Counted from the stretch's first letter, positions 49,766 through 60,587 are shown. The stretch: 64,000 bases of DNA from Isochrysis galbana (GCA_018136815.1 CM030935.1:4042299-4106298); one strand, 5' to 3'. The notes: generated by a model from the sequence alone, not told the origin. Made by a program: numbers and translations.

Positions 49766-52700
49766 ATGGCGGAGCCGCCGATGGCGATGGATCTGCTGAG
49801 CATTTACGATGCGGATACGCAGACCCTGCGCGACCAGCTCCGCTCACTTGATCAGTACCTCCAGGGCGCGGGCGCAGGCGCTGCAAGCAGCTCTTACGCA
49901 TGCATGTACCAGCAGCGCGACTGCATCTGCCTCGAGCTGCAGGAGCGCATGTCGAGTGAGGCGGCGGCGGCCGGCATGCTTCGCTCGATTGCACCGCCCC
50001 AGCCATCTCATACCGCCGCCGCCTCACTCCCAGGCAGTGTGAGCCATGCAGAGGGTGGGGGTGAGTCCGCTGCTGGAGAGACCACGGTTGTGTCCTCAGG
50101 TGTCACTGTGCCGACTGTGGGCGGCAAGACCCTGGCGCAGCGGCTGGCCGACGAGCGCCGCGCCGAAAAGCGGAAAAAGGCGCAGGAGAAGGCGGAGAAG
50201 GCGGAACGCGACGCCGCCGCCCAGCGGGCCAGGGAGGCAGAGGGGGAGGCGGCGGCACAGCGCGCCGCTTTGGCTCAACGCCTTGCTGCGGAGCGCCTAA
50301 AAGAGATGAAGAGGAAGGCGGCGGCAGCAAAGGCCAAGGAAGAGGAGGAGAAGGTGCAGGCAGTGGCGAGGCGACATGGAGGGGAAAGAAGCTCCGACCG
50401 GGCGAGTAGCAATAAGTCATCGCCCTCCTCACCTGCCGTCAACATAAGGGTGGGGTCATCGAGCACACAACGACCAAATGGCGAGTTGGGGTCACCAGCT
50501 GCTCGCCCGCGCGCATCATCTGCGGAAGGGTCTCCTCGGATGGCAGCATCGATGACCTCTTCTGCCCGAGCAGCGTCAGCTTCTTCTATCACTCGTGGTG
50601 TTGCAATCTCCTCGGGTCTCGCGAGTAACAGAGCGTCGCACCACGCTGGCGGCAAACCTACCAACACCCTTACGGTTCCTGGGCGTGCAGCCGCTTCCGG
50701 GGAGCGGGAACGCCTCTGCGAGCGCAGACAGACCGCCTCATCGGTGGACGGACACGCCGATTCCAAGGCTGCACGGGCTGCGAGGATTGGAGGTTGGACC
50801 GCAGCGCCGGATGACTCGTCCGCCGGGGATGGGGGTGCATCGGCTCCATCGTCTTTCAGCTCACTCGTAGGAGGCATGGCAAGTGTGGTGACCAACCACC
50901 ATCAAGCATTGACCTCGTCGCCTGACCGTGCCAGTTCCTCGTCACACTCAGCGATTCGTGCTTGTGGCGATAGGGATGTTTTTATTGGCCTTGTCATGTC
51001 GGGCGCCGTGCCCATGGGGAGGGCTGCTACAGAAGTCGTTGATGGCTGCAAGGTGAGGTGTGGAGAGGCCTCTACAGATGAGCTGGGGAAGGCGAAAGCG
51101 GCACAAGGCACATTGGCTGTGGACAATGAATTCGTGGTGGAGGAACGGGTAGAAGCAGACCAAGAGTTGGAGGTGGACGAGGCGTTGGCGGACAGCACGC
51201 GAGCTCTCACGGCTTGCGAGGATGCGAGTGGCCTTGGCATAGTGGCGAGGACCACATTGGCGGGGCGAGAGCCGCAGCTAGTTGACATTATGCTCGGCCC
51301 GGCACCAAGTTCTTCTGCAGATGCGGTGAGGGATGCGTCACCGAGCACGATCCGCTCGACAGATGGTCAGTGCCTCGAGCGGCGGGTATTCAGGGTCGGA
51401 TCCCTCGCCAAGACAGCTGAGATGCACTCCGATGAGAACTTGTACGAAACCGCAGCGTTTGCGGATGCTGAATACGTGCACGAGGAGGAACCCCTTGAAC
51501 AAGGCGATAAGTGCGGCTCAAGCACGAGACGTGAGTGGGACGACGAGTCAGAGGAAGAGTTGGATGACACGGTTGGGTCTATTATAGAACAGACGGGGGA
51601 GATCATGATAAACGTGGACGACTGCGACGAAGAAGTGCAGGAGGCTATTGAGGCAGCGGGCGAGGAGCCAGAGGCCGGGCGGAGTGGCGACATGGAAGCT
51701 GATGAGCCAATCATCAATTCGCCCTCATTGCCTCATGCAACTGAACGCCAACCTGTCGTCCATCCCAAGGACGCAGGACTTGATCCGATGGCAGCGGACG
51801 CTCGCCTGGAGTTGGCTGCCTTTGCTGCAGCGGCAGACTACGAAACCGATAGTGAGCTGAATGTCAAGTCAGAAGCCGACGCCAATGGCGCTGATATTTA
51901 TCATTGCTCCTTAGGCCCAAGTGACGAAACGGGTGATCTGCGGGCTAATCAAGAACAGGGCCCAGGTAGCAGAGTGGAAGTGGAGCCCAACCCACAGGCT
52001 CGTGAAGTTGGGCCGGACACAAATGGTGGTCCCGCTAATCGGCCGGACACCATCAGCCCCCTGGCACGGTTACAGCGGATGTATCCCGAGGTCAACATTG
52101 CCCAGCTGCGGACTGTGCTCTGCTCTTTTGCCCAGGGCGAGAAGTCGGCGACGGAGCAAGGCAATGGGGCAGTGACAACATGGGGAGGGAGTGACGATGC
52201 ATCATTTTCGAACGCAGTAGTTGCGGCGTATCGCCACGCGTTTCTCCATCGGAAAAGCCTCGCGCCAGCTGTAGCCTCCGGAAATAACAAGGCGTCTGTC
52301 CAAGTGATGCGAGATCTCGCATCGCGATATCCACGGTTTGAGGACTTATGGTGCAATGCCGTCGGTTCGCCATCGGGAATGATGCCGCCACCCGAGATCC
52401 TTAGCGCTCAGCTCACCTTGAGCGCTGGATGGGATTCAATGTTGACCTCGGTGTTAGGTGCCGTGCCTAGTCCTCCTTGGGGCTACCGCTACGTGCGTAT
52501 TGCGTACGCCAAACCCGAAGTCTACGAGATTGTCCGCGACTTTTGTTCGGCATCGAACCGGGGTTCGGATGAGGCCCGGAACGCTTGTCATGAGCGCTCG
52601 GGCGGTGCTCTGCCTGGTGCCGTGGCGCCCGGCACGGGCACGACACTTCCTCGCTGGTTAGAACTGCCGGATTCTGCCGATGACGGGTCGCCCGGTGCCG

Positions 52701-53860
52701 CAGGCTGGAATTTGCAGTGGACGTGGAAGTCGCCGCGCACTGCATTCGCCGAGCTGCTTCCCTGGCAGCGCGTGAATCACTTTCCGCACTCCCGCAACCT
52801 CACACGGAAGGATCTGCTAAAGAAGCACCTGCAACGTGCGCGTTCGATGCCCGGCCGCTCAGAGGCGTACGACATTATGCCTCTCACCTTCGCACTGCCC
52901 GCCGAGTACAACGCCTTCGCGATGGCGTTTGCTGAGTGCCGTGACGAGGCGGAGGCGGCTGGCGGTGGCAACATCTGGATCATGAAACCGACGGGTTCAG
53001 GCGCCTCGCGCGGCCGGCGCATCACCCTACTCAATGATATCACGGGAGTGTCATACGGCGAGGCCGTGGTCTTGCAACGCTACATCGAGCGCCCCTTGTT
53101 GCTCGACGGCTTCAAATTTGATCTGCGCCTTTACGTCCTTGTGACCTCCTTCAATCCGCTGGAATGTTTCCTCTACTCGGAGGGCTTCGGGCGCTTCTCA
53201 ACCGAGCGGTACACGCTCGATCCCAACCGGTTGGGCGACCAGTACATCCACCTAACAAACTCGTCCATTCAAAAGGAACGGCCCATCGGGGAGGGAGAGC
53301 GCAACAGCATCGTCGACTCGGAGGAAGGGGGCTCCAAGTGCTCGCTTTCGAGTCTGGCGGAGCAGCTTAGGGCGGCGGGTATGCCGTGGGCGAGCATCTG
53401 GACTTCCATCAAGGAGGTCATCCTACGTTCGCTCGCCGCCGTGCAGGACGCGATTCCCCATCAGCGCAACTCCTTCGAACTCTTTGGATATGATGTCCTC
53501 ATCGACGAATCCCTCAAGTGTTGGCTTATCGAGGTGAATGCGTCCCCATCTCTTGCGCGAGAGAACCCCCTCGACTTCCATGTAAAGGACAGATTGCTCT
53601 CAGACACTCTGCAGCTCGTCGCACCCCCGTATTTTGATCGGGCAGTGTGGTCAGAGATGGTGCGACGTAGAGTCGAGCAGAGAAGCGACGCGCGTAGAGC
53701 GGGGAAGATTGGACCGACGACTGAGATCCAATCTGAGCTCTGCGCACTTCTGCATGGCGAACCGCCACGAGCGTATGGCCAAATGCCGGCACATCTTGGC
53801 TTGTACGAGCGCATTGCTCCCTCGCCGCTATGGGATCGCATTGGGAGGAGGAATCGATGA
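49766..53860 (+). CDS. Tubulin-tyrosine-ligase-like protein (TTLL9/TTLL1-like)
   Basis: Intronless frame; from the ATG at 49766 it gives 1364 residues (an in-frame ATG at 49718 would add 16). The first 120 residues are followed by a strongly charged Ala/Lys/Glu helix (RAEKRKKAQEKAEKAERDAA) and a long disordered acidic part. The last 450 residues are the TTL ATP-grasp domain: VNHFPHSRNLTRKDLLKKHL, IWIMKPTGSGASRGRRI, VLQRYIERPLLLDGFKFDLR, LYVLVTSFNPLECFLYSEGF, QYIHLTNSSIQ and FELFGYDVLIDESLKCWLIE followed by VNASPSL. These enzymes add glutamates (or glycines) to tubulin tails in cilia. The pattern is nearest to polyglutamylases of the TTLL9/TTLL1 type; the exact subfamily is an inference. A group B LINE starts 106-154 bp upstream on the opposite strand. 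Confidence 0.88.
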   Translation: MAEPPMAMDLLSIYDADTQTLRDQLRSLDQYLQGAGAGAASSSYACMYQQRDCICLELQERMSSEAAAAGMLRSIAPPQPSHTAAASLPGSVSHAEGGGESAAGETTVVSSGVTVPTVGGKTLAQRLADERRAEKRKKAQEKAEKAERDAAAQRAREAEGEAAAQRAALAQRLAAERLKEMKRKAAAAKAKEEEEKVQAVARRHGGERSSDRASSNKSSPSSPAVNIRVGSSSTQRPNGELGSPAARPRASSAEGSPRMAASMTSSARAASASSITRGVAISSGLASNRASHHAGGKPTNTLTVPGRAAASGERERLCERRQTASSVDGHADSKAARAARIGGWTAAPDDSSAGDGGASAPSSFSSLVGGMASVVTNHHQALTSSPDRASSSSHSAIRACGDRDVFIGLVMSGAVPMGRAATEVVDGCKVRCGEASTDELGKAKAAQGTLAVDNEFVVEERVEADQELEVDEALADSTRALTACEDASGLGIVARTTLAGREPQLVDIMLGPAPSSSADAVRDASPSTIRSTDGQCLERRVFRVGSLAKTAEMHSDENLYETAAFADAEYVHEEEPLEQGDKCGSSTRREWDDESEEELDDTVGSIIEQTGEIMINVDDCDEEVQEAIEAAGEEPEAGRSGDMEADEPIINSPSLPHATERQPVVHPKDAGLDPMAADARLELAAFAAAADYETDSELNVKSEADANGADIYHCSLGPSDETGDLRANQEQGPGSRVEVEPNPQAREVGPDTNGGPANRPDTISPLARLQRMYPEVNIAQLRTVLCSFAQGEKSATEQGNGAVTTWGGSDDASFSNAVVAAYRHAFLHRKSLAPAVASGNNKASVQVMRDLASRYPRFEDLWCNAVGSPSGMMPPPEILSAQLTLSAGWDSMLTSVLGAVPSPPWGYRYVRIAYAKPEVYEIVRDFCSASNRGSDEARNACHERSGGALPGAVAPGTGTTLPRWLELPDSADDGSPGAAGWNLQWTWKSPRTAFAELLPWQRVNHFPHSRNLTRKDLLKKHLQRARSMPGRSEAYDIMPLTFALPAEYNAFAMAFAECRDEAEAAGGGNIWIMKPTGSGASRGRRITLLNDITGVSYGEAVVLQRYIERPLLLDGFKFDLRLYVLVTSFNPLECFLYSEGFGRFSTERYTLDPNRLGDQYIHLTNSSIQKERPIGEGERNSIVDSEEGGSKCSLSSLAEQLRAAGMPWASIWTSIKEVILRSLAAVQDAIPHQRNSFELFGYDVLIDESLKCWLIEVNASPSLARENPLDFHVKDRLLSDTLQLVAPPYFDRAVWSEMVRRRVEQRSDARRAGKIGPTTEIQSELCALLHGEPPRAYGQMPAHLGLYERIAPSPLWDRIGRRNR

Positions 53861-54558
53861 GTCTCATCGGCTAGCTGATGCGGATGACTTGCACTAGACT
53901 TGGCCGCTCATGCACCTACGTCAAACAAGGCGCACCGCACTAGGACAATAAAGAGTCCATGCAACCTAATTCACTTTTCTTCTATCTTCTCCCCCGGCTA
54001 CGTGGTACTATCTTCACACCTGATTTTGCGTTTGGGCACGTGCGCTCTGAGTTGCAACATTGTGCGCACAAGCGCGCTAGATAAAATTAGCCGCGCATGG
54101 CGCATGCCATCGAGCTGCCACGCTACGCTCGTGATAGCAGATTGTACTAGATGGCAGATTATTCGCCCCAACACTTTGTCGATCAGCGATCAGTATCCCT
54201 CCGCTATACCTATTAGCACCGCTCCTTGAAGTTGCTAGGCGCAGCGGCCTCGCCCATTGGCCCAGTAGACGAGCAACATTGGACAATGTTGCAGCAACAT
54301 TGCCGCGAGGCATTTGCACTTGCGCGGCTAGCATTATGCTGCGGTAAGCTGGCGGCTCATACAGCGCATAGCACCACATCCTCCTCCGCGCTAAGAGCTG
54401 TTCTGGTAGTTTAGCCGCAGGCCCTCACTATGCACCACCAAGTGCGCAGGCGTACAAGCTTCAAGCTTCAATCACATGTCAATATGTGATTGCCAACTTC
54501 CAAAATAAAATTGCTACTTTGTTTCTTTCTGCTTTTTTCTTGCGTGTCAAACGGAGGC
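53861..54558. other. Region between convergent TTLL and MsrA genes
   Basis: Holds both 3' ends. AATAAA-like ACAATAAAGAG at 53945 may serve polyadenylation of the TTLL transcript. A short inverted repeat around GCAACATTG lies near 54270-54300. No gene. Confidence 0.5.
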
Positions 54559-55371
54559 TTACAGACCAGCAACCCCGATGCCCATCAATCCATTCGGGCA
54601 GCCACTGTCTGGAAGCCGCCCAAGCTTGATCTGTTTTCCGGCGAGAGAATTGTACGAAGACGGATAGTCTTCGCCCCATGCGAAGCCGTCATGGTATTGG
54701 TGATACCTTTCGCCCAGGTAGAAAGGAAAGTCCTTTATATCCATAACCCAAACGAGCCCACGCACGTCCCCATCGTCGCCTTTACCAGCGGCGAAGTCCA
54801 GCTTATCTCCTGTCTGAAAGGATGCCTTCACGAGCTCCTTGGCGAAATCGCTGTTTGGACCTCCTGGCACGGCAACGAGGTTGCGATACTCGCTGCCGCG
54901 GTCGCCTAGCTGGTCCGGGCGGTACCCATTCTTGTCAAACAGCTTGCAGTACTCCACTGCGAACTGGCCGAACGACGAGCGAGGGATGTGCAAGCTGACC
55001 ACCTCAGCGTGACCAAGGCTGCCATAGTCAGAGACCTGCACTGCGTTGTGGTAACACACCTTGCCGTCACGCGCCCCCGCCCGTCCACCGGCGTAGCCGA
55101 CGAAGGCGGTCAGCTCGTCGTCCGCTCGGCCTAGGATCCTGCGCTCCGCCTCGACGAACTCGTGCTGGACATGCCAAAAGCAGCCACAGCCAAAGTAGAC
55201 ATCGATCAGCTCGTCTGGACTCGGTGGCGCGGCACGCGCAGACGCGGGTATGGCGAGCGCCCCGGCGAGGACAGCGCGGCGAGACGCGCGCCTCCCTGCG
55301 CCAATCACCACGCACTCGCCGCCCTCGGCGAGCAGAATCAGCGCCACCGCAACGAGAGAGCACGAGCGCAT
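54559..55371 (-). CDS. MSRA: Peptide methionine sulfoxide reductase A with signal and twin-Arg segment
   Basis: Repairs oxidised methionine (S-epimer). 270 residues. The catalytic Cys lies in YFGCGCFWHVQHEF, the classic GCFW motif; FVGYAGG, GHAEVVSLHIPRSSF, DRGSEYRNLV and YHQYHDGFAW follow in the family order. The N terminus is unusual: a hydrophobic signal (MRSCSLVAVALILLA) and then RRASRRAVLAGALAIPASARA, a twin-Arg stretch with a hydrophobic core and AxA cleavage site. That combination is what a protein bound for the thylakoid lumen of a secondary plastid would carry. I infer a plastid, probably lumenal, reductase. The C-terminal region lacks the usual clear GCG resolving motif but ends in SGCPNGLMG. 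Intronless. Confidence 0.9.
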   Translation of the reverse strand: MRSCSLVAVALILLAEGGECVVIGAGRRASRRAVLAGALAIPASARAAPPSPDELIDVYFGCGCFWHVQHEFVEAERRILGRADDELTAFVGYAGGRAGARDGKVCYHNAVQVSDYGSLGHAEVVSLHIPRSSFGQFAVEYCKLFDKNGYRPDQLGDRGSEYRNLVAVPGGPNSDFAKELVKASFQTGDKLDFAAGKGDDGDVRGLVWVMDIKDFPFYLGERYHQYHDGFAWGEDYPSSYNSLAGKQIKLGRLPDSGCPNGLMGIGVAGL

Positions 55372-55439
55372 CGAGATTCTCTCCCCGTCGTCGCGCGCGC
55401 TAGGCGGGGAGAGTCTGCTTGCTCGCTCGCTTGACCCAT

Positions 55440-55930
55440 ATCAGAGTTTTCTTGTTCGTGCTGTTTTAACCTTTTAGTGCTTAGTTCTTGGTTCTGTGGG
55501 ACCGTGGGACGTTAGCCCTCACCCTAGATGGGAAATACGTATTTACCGTATTTGGCCAGAGGCCAACTATATATGTATCTGGCTGTATTTGAAGCGCGTC
55601 CTGGGTTGTAGGCCTCGAATGTATTTGAAATAGGCCAAATACATATGCACATGTATTTGGCTGTAGTTGAAGCGCGTCCTAGGTTGTAGTTGTAGGCCTC
55701 GAATGTATTTGAAATGTATTTGGCCGGAGGCCAAATACATATGTATTTGGCTGTATTTGCAGGCCCCAGCACCGTATTTCCCATCCAAAGGAGGGCAACT
55801 GCGCGGTTGGTGCATGGCTCGTCCGGTGTATGTGTATGTTGTATGTACGTTGCCGCTAGCCAACAAGATGCTATACCGGTCTACGATTGTCAACATGGAA
55901 CATGGTACCTCCGCCGACCGCCGAGAGGCT
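55440..55930 (+). repeat. Group B repeat upstream of MsrA, split by a MITE-like insertion
   Basis: 55440-55526 has ATCAGAGTTTTCTTGTT, TTTTAACC, TTAGTGCTTAG and GTGGGACCGTGG; 55798-55930 continues with GCGCGGTTGGTGCATGGCTC, GTCCGGTGTATGTG, GCTAGCCAACAAGATGC and GGTACCTCCGCCGACCGCCG. These two parts are contiguous in the other group B copies. It points away from MsrA, whose ATG is 69 bp from its start. Confidence 0.75.
55527..55785. mobile_element. MITE-like element with 13-bp inverted ends
   Basis: GATGGGAAATACG at 55527-55539 is inverted as CGTATTTCCCATC at 55773-55785. Inside are near-tandem units with GTATTTGGCTGTA, GAAGCGCGTCCT(G/A)GGTTGTAG and GGCCTCGAATGTATTTG. A related TACGTATTTACC stretch lies at 56620-56710. 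It interrupts the group B repeat. No coding and no certain target duplication. Confidence 0.65.
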
Positions 55931-57019
55931 TTCAAGGTGTACGGGTACGGGCAAGTGTCAAGTGTCAAGTGTGCCGAGTGCTGAGTCTTGAGTGCGCTGT
56001 AGTTTTGTAGTGTATAGTGTTGCTCATTGTGCGTGAGCTCCCGTGCCATCGTATCTCGTATCGATTGTCCGCCACTCGCCACTCCCCCCTCCCCCCCCGT
56101 AACCGTAACCGTTATATTCCAACAATGGTCTACACTTCCGAGGGTAGTTACCGGTTGTCGCAAGTTGTCGGTAGTTGTCGGTTGCCATTGATGGGATGTC
56201 ACGCCTGTGTCGCATTCGCGCCGATGTCTCAAAAGCAAAAGAAATAACCGTAAAACAATAAAACAACAATAAAAGTAAAAAGATGAGAGAGAATAAGAAC
56301 AGAGGAAGAAAGGAAGATGAAGAGTGAAAGAAAGAAGGAAGAGAAAAACAACCCGAATATTTAGGGTGGTTCTCCGTTCTCCGCCCTCCCCGCTGCCGCT
56401 GGCCCTATGGCCTATTGCCTATGGCTACGTAAAGTCTCGCGTGGCATAGTGGATAGTGGTTCAACCCACTGACTGCCTCCACGCCTCCACTAACCTTTTG
56501 CTCTGGGGAAGCGAGTTCGAGTCCAGAGTCCGGAGAGCGCTCTGCACTTCGAGCGAGCCCTGTTCCTCTCCCCTCTTCTCCGCTCTTCTTCTACCGTTGA
56601 ATCTGCCCTCCGTCGGAGATACGTATTTACCTTTTACCTTACTTGGTACTTGGACGAAGGCCAAATACAGACCTTATTCACCGTATTTGAACGGCCTCAA
56701 TATGCCCCTCCGTATTTGGACGGTGGCGCAGGCGCGCGCGCCGAAAGTCCCCACGCCATGATCCTATATTTTGGTTTTGGTCTCGTAGGCGGGGGGGCCT
56801 AATCCTAATCCTAATGGGAGGGTGAGGAGCAGATCATTAGAGATTAGAGATAGAGAGGAGCTTTGGGGAAGCAGAGATGACTGGGTTAGTTAGGGCGCTA
56901 TACGCTATATATACCACAGCTATACCCTTGCGCTAGGCATGGGCAGCGCCGCCACCTCAAGGCATCTCCTCCCTCTGATCATATGTCATATGCATATGTT
57001 GAGATGTTTATTGGTGCCA
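55931..57019. other. Intergenic region
   Basis: AT-rich purine tract at 56260-56350 and MITE-like remains at 56620-56710. No gene. Confidence 0.5.
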
Positions 57020-57507
57020 CAACTAAGTTTATACTTGGTAGGGGCAGCTGCAGGCCTGTCGGCCTGTCGCAGGCGCACCATCGACCATCGCGCGTGCCGC
57101 AGGAGAGGGGAGAAAGAGCGCGGAGAAGGGGGTGGTGGGCGGAGCGATCGCTCCGCCCGCCGAAAAATCGGTAAGTCCCCGAAAAATCGGTAAGTCCCGC
57201 ACCTGTTTACAGGAGAAGTCGGGACTGAGGACGCCGCCAGCCCGGTAGGCATAGGAGGAAGGGGGGAACGGATCACCGGGGCCGGGGGGGGGGGGGGGGG
57301 GGGGGGGGGGCGGGCCACCGGACCATATCTAAATATCTAAGCCCTTCACCCCCACCCCTATCCCCTATCCCCCTAGTAGCGCACGGGGGAAGCCGCCTGA
57401 TGGCGGGGGGGGGAAGGGCCGGGGGAGTGGGGGTGTAGAAAGTATACTACGTGTAGGTAGTGGTTCCATGCGCCGCGAGTGCGGTAAGAATATTATGAAT
57501 TTTTTTT
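57020..57507 (+). mobile_element. Group A non-autonomous element, internally deleted
   Basis: Starts with CAACTAAG-TTTATA-CTTGG, skips the first 350 bp of the 24592 type, and continues with CGCAGGCGCACCATCG, duplicated ATCGGTAAGTCCC segments, a G-run (about 57282-57310), GGACCATATCTAA and the end GCGGTAAGAATATTATGAA plus a T-run. The flank shares only CACAAC on both sides, so a target duplication is doubtful. Confidence 0.75.
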
Positions 57508-57666
57508 TCACAACGCAGAGAGAAAGAGAGACGCTCGTCGTCGCACACTTCACACCTGCTGCACTTGCTCTCCTCACACCCTTCTCGTGTGCGTCGTTCA
57601 CACCCGCTCTCTCGCCGGCTCTCTCGTGGTTGAGACGACAACCCCTCGGCGCCGCGCACACGGCCG

Positions 57667-59962
57667 ATGCCCTTGTCGCTTCTCTCGGTCTCCATCGAGC
57701 CCCAAGGGCCCGAGTGTCCGTTCGTGAACAAGCGGCTCGCATTTGAGCTGTGGCCCGCGCAAGTCCTCTGGCTCCGAGGCCCCTCGGGCGCAGGCAAGTC
57801 GTACACATGCATGCACCTGGCTGGGCTGGCGTCGCTGCCGGCCGCGAGAGTCGAGACACGCTGGCCGCCTGAGCTGGCGCGCCGCGAGCGGATCGGCTTC
57901 CTCTTTCAGAAGGGCGTGCTAGTGGATGCGCTCACGCTCCGCGAGAACATCGCTCTCGCTCTCCTCAGTGCCGGCGCTGAGGCACCCAGCGAGGAGCGGG
58001 TCGCCTCGAGCCTAGGTGCTGTCGGCCTCAGCTATGAGAGAGACGGGCACAAAATGCCGGGTGAGCTGAGCGGAGGCATGCTGCGCCGCGCCGCCTTGGC
58101 GCAGGTACTCGCGCAGCGCAAACGGCTCATCGTGCTGGACGAGCCGTTCGTAGGCCTCGACCCTCCGGTGGCGCTCGAAATCGCAACGCTCATCAGTGAG
58201 GTGGCCAAGCAGAGGCAAGTTGCATTCATCCTGGTTTCGCACATGGAGCATCTGGCCAAGCGGCTTGAGCCCGCTTTGACGCTGGAGCTCATCCCTAGGC
58301 CTCTGCCCTCCGCTGACGAGCGGCGTATCGGATCGCGGCGATCCATTCCACTGTGGCGAGGCCCGCTGTCAATGCTGTCTCGTGTTGTCCATCGCTTCGC
58401 CGACTACTTCTTCTACTCTCTACCCCTCATAGTCAGCGCCTTCGTTGCCACCGGTATGTGCTAGGGCCCGACGCAGTGGACGCATGGCAGATTGCGACAG
58501 TTGAGCCTACACCGTGATCGCTCTGGCGGCACCACTTTCAATTAATACTCCATCACCTTGCCAGGCGCCGCGGTATCCATGCTTCTTGCCGACCTGCTTC
58601 TACGTCTGAATGTTGCGCAATTGATCAGCAACTTTTTGCAGGCGTCGATGAATGACAGCCCAGCCTTGCCAATGCTCCTGCAGCTTGCACAAGGCGTGGT
58701 GCAGCAGAATGAGGCGACTGCCAAGCGCAAGCTTTACGCACTCGCCATCTCCACGGTGTGTTCATTTCACACGTGGCTGTGGGCGTGGAAGTCGGCACGC
58801 GAGCGGTAGGCGCCGTCCCCAATGGTGCTACACATGTTGGATAGGGCTTGAAAGGATTTTTCGTGCCCATGCGTCGATCCCAGGTGTTTACCCTCGAGTT
58901 GGGCCCATTACTCACGGCCCTTCTCCTTGCGGGTCGCATTGGCGGCTCATATGCTGGGGAGGAGGGTATGATGGCGGCAACAAGGTAGGCACAACCGCTC
59001 GGCGCCCGCCGACGCACCAACCGCTTCTTCAGGATGTGCGCCATAGAAGCCCGCTAATCATGTAGAAGATTGATGCGCGACCTTGAAAGCCATGCATTTG
59101 GTGTCTCATTCGGTCCTTTTTGCGCCATGCAGTCAGTTGGACCTCCTTCGCATGCTTGGCGTATCCCGCACCAAGTGGAACTTCGTCCCGGCCATGGCGG
59201 CCGCGCTTTCGGCAGCCCCACTTCTCAGCGCCATCGGCACGGCGGTGGGTATTATGGCAGGTGCTATTGTTGGCGGGCCTGCTGGCTTTGACATCATCAG
59301 CTCGCAAGAATATTGGAGCGAGGCACAGAAAGTCATCTGGGATTGGCCAGCTCACCTGCACCCGCTGAAGTACGCGCCTCTTGTGAACGCATGTGAGTTA
59401 CCGCCCCAAGCCTTGGTGTGATTGCTCTTCACTGCCGTTGATGATTTTGCTTGTCCCTAAAGCTAGCACAATAAGTCATCTTCATTTCGAAAGTCAATTT
59501 AGAAATGTGAAGGATCCATTGGCTTAGGCCATGCTACCATCAACGTCGGGGTGTGTGAATTATCTTGGTGCCTTCTGCTGTTCCACAGATCGTTCATTTG
59601 GCTTCACACTCGTCACCATGATAGTAGCGCATACCTGCGGGCATTGGTCACGCAAGACCCAGCCAAGACAGGTTCCGCTTATCATCACCTCCGCTGTTGT
59701 CCTCGCTTGCCTCCTCGTGCTACTCCTAGATTGGGCTTTCTCGCAGCTATATGTGCGGATCGGCGACATAGAGTTGCCACAGCACGCAGATGCAATGCCT
59801 CAGTTGGACAGGAGGCCAGGTGGTGACTTCGGGTCCATTCGACTAGCTAATGGTGCAGGTACCCCTCAGGATGTTATCGGTATTTCTATGGATGGAGGCG
59901 GCAAGGATGGGAGCTTGGGTGTGGCGGGAGATTACGTCGACGAATTCGCAGACGAGCTCTAG
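57667..59962 (+). CDS. Fused MlaF-MlaE type lipid ABC transporter
   Basis: Five exons (57667-58453, 58565-58755, 58845-58984, 59133-59392, 59589-59962) join in frame at GT-AG sites; about 583 residues. The first 250 residues are an ABC ATPase: Walker A GPSGAGKS, Q-loop FLFQKG, signature ELSGGMLRRA, Walker B LIVLDEPFVGLD and the switch His in ILVSHMEH. The rest is an MlaE-type permease: YFFYSLPLIVSAF, LELGPLLTALLLAGRIGGSY, LLRMLGVSRTKW, AALSAAPLLSAIGTAVGIM and VVLACLLVLLLDWAF. In bacteria MlaF and MlaE, and in plants TGD3 and TGD1, are separate proteins that move lipids; here they form one chain, ATPase first. No clear plastid signal is visible at the chosen start. A possible substrate is phospholipid or phosphatidate. 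Confidence 0.88.
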
Positions 59963-60299
59963 TAACTCAGAGAGGGTGCATCGTCATCAGCCGACTGACG
60001 TTGGCTTTGCTGATACAACCAAGCGCGCTCGTGCGAAGATTGAGCGCGAACGCTAAAGGAGCCGCTCCCGCATAACCGCCACCTCCTCCTTACTCCAACT
60101 GCACGATGACTCCTGCGGTACTAGGCTGACTGCGCAGATGTAGCAAAAACCGCGGTCCATGGGGCCTTGTGGCTCCAGAAGGCGGGGGGGGGGGGGGCGA
60201 GGATTAAGAGATGGCGAAGGATTTACGCCCCGCTGCGAATTCCGGCTGTTCCCTTCAAGAATCTCGTGCCAAGCTCTGGTATTTGGCGCTCCGCGTTCG
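59963..60299. other. 3' flank of the ABC transporter gene
   Basis: Contains a G-run near 60185. No gene. Confidence 0.5.
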
Positions 60300-60587
60300 T
60301 TGAGGTCACGTTCCGTCGAAAGAGGACCAGATATTTTTAAACGGTTTCCTTAATGGCCCAATTTTGAACTACGTTACTAACGCGAACAGCAACGGCAAAA
60401 ATCGGTACAAGTATATCAGCAGGCAAATATGAACCCATGTATCTACGAACTTGTCCAGAAAGCAGCGGACAGAATCTTAGGGGAGAGCCCCCACACCGGC
60501 AGAGTCACGCAATGGGTGAGATACCCGCACTATCCTATACACAACACAGAGAATGCGGCACACACAATGGGGACCGGCCTCACACAC

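Noticed and set aside
56440..56530. Possible tRNA-derived SINE (TGGCATAGTGG and GAGTTCGAGTCC as A and B boxes)
   Set aside because: The arms do not fold: the B-box segment cannot form a T-stem, and no acceptor pairing is visible.
57020..57507. Short target-site duplication CACAAC for the element at 57020
   Set aside because: Only six bases, four of which belong to the element's own CAAC start; not distinguishable from chance.
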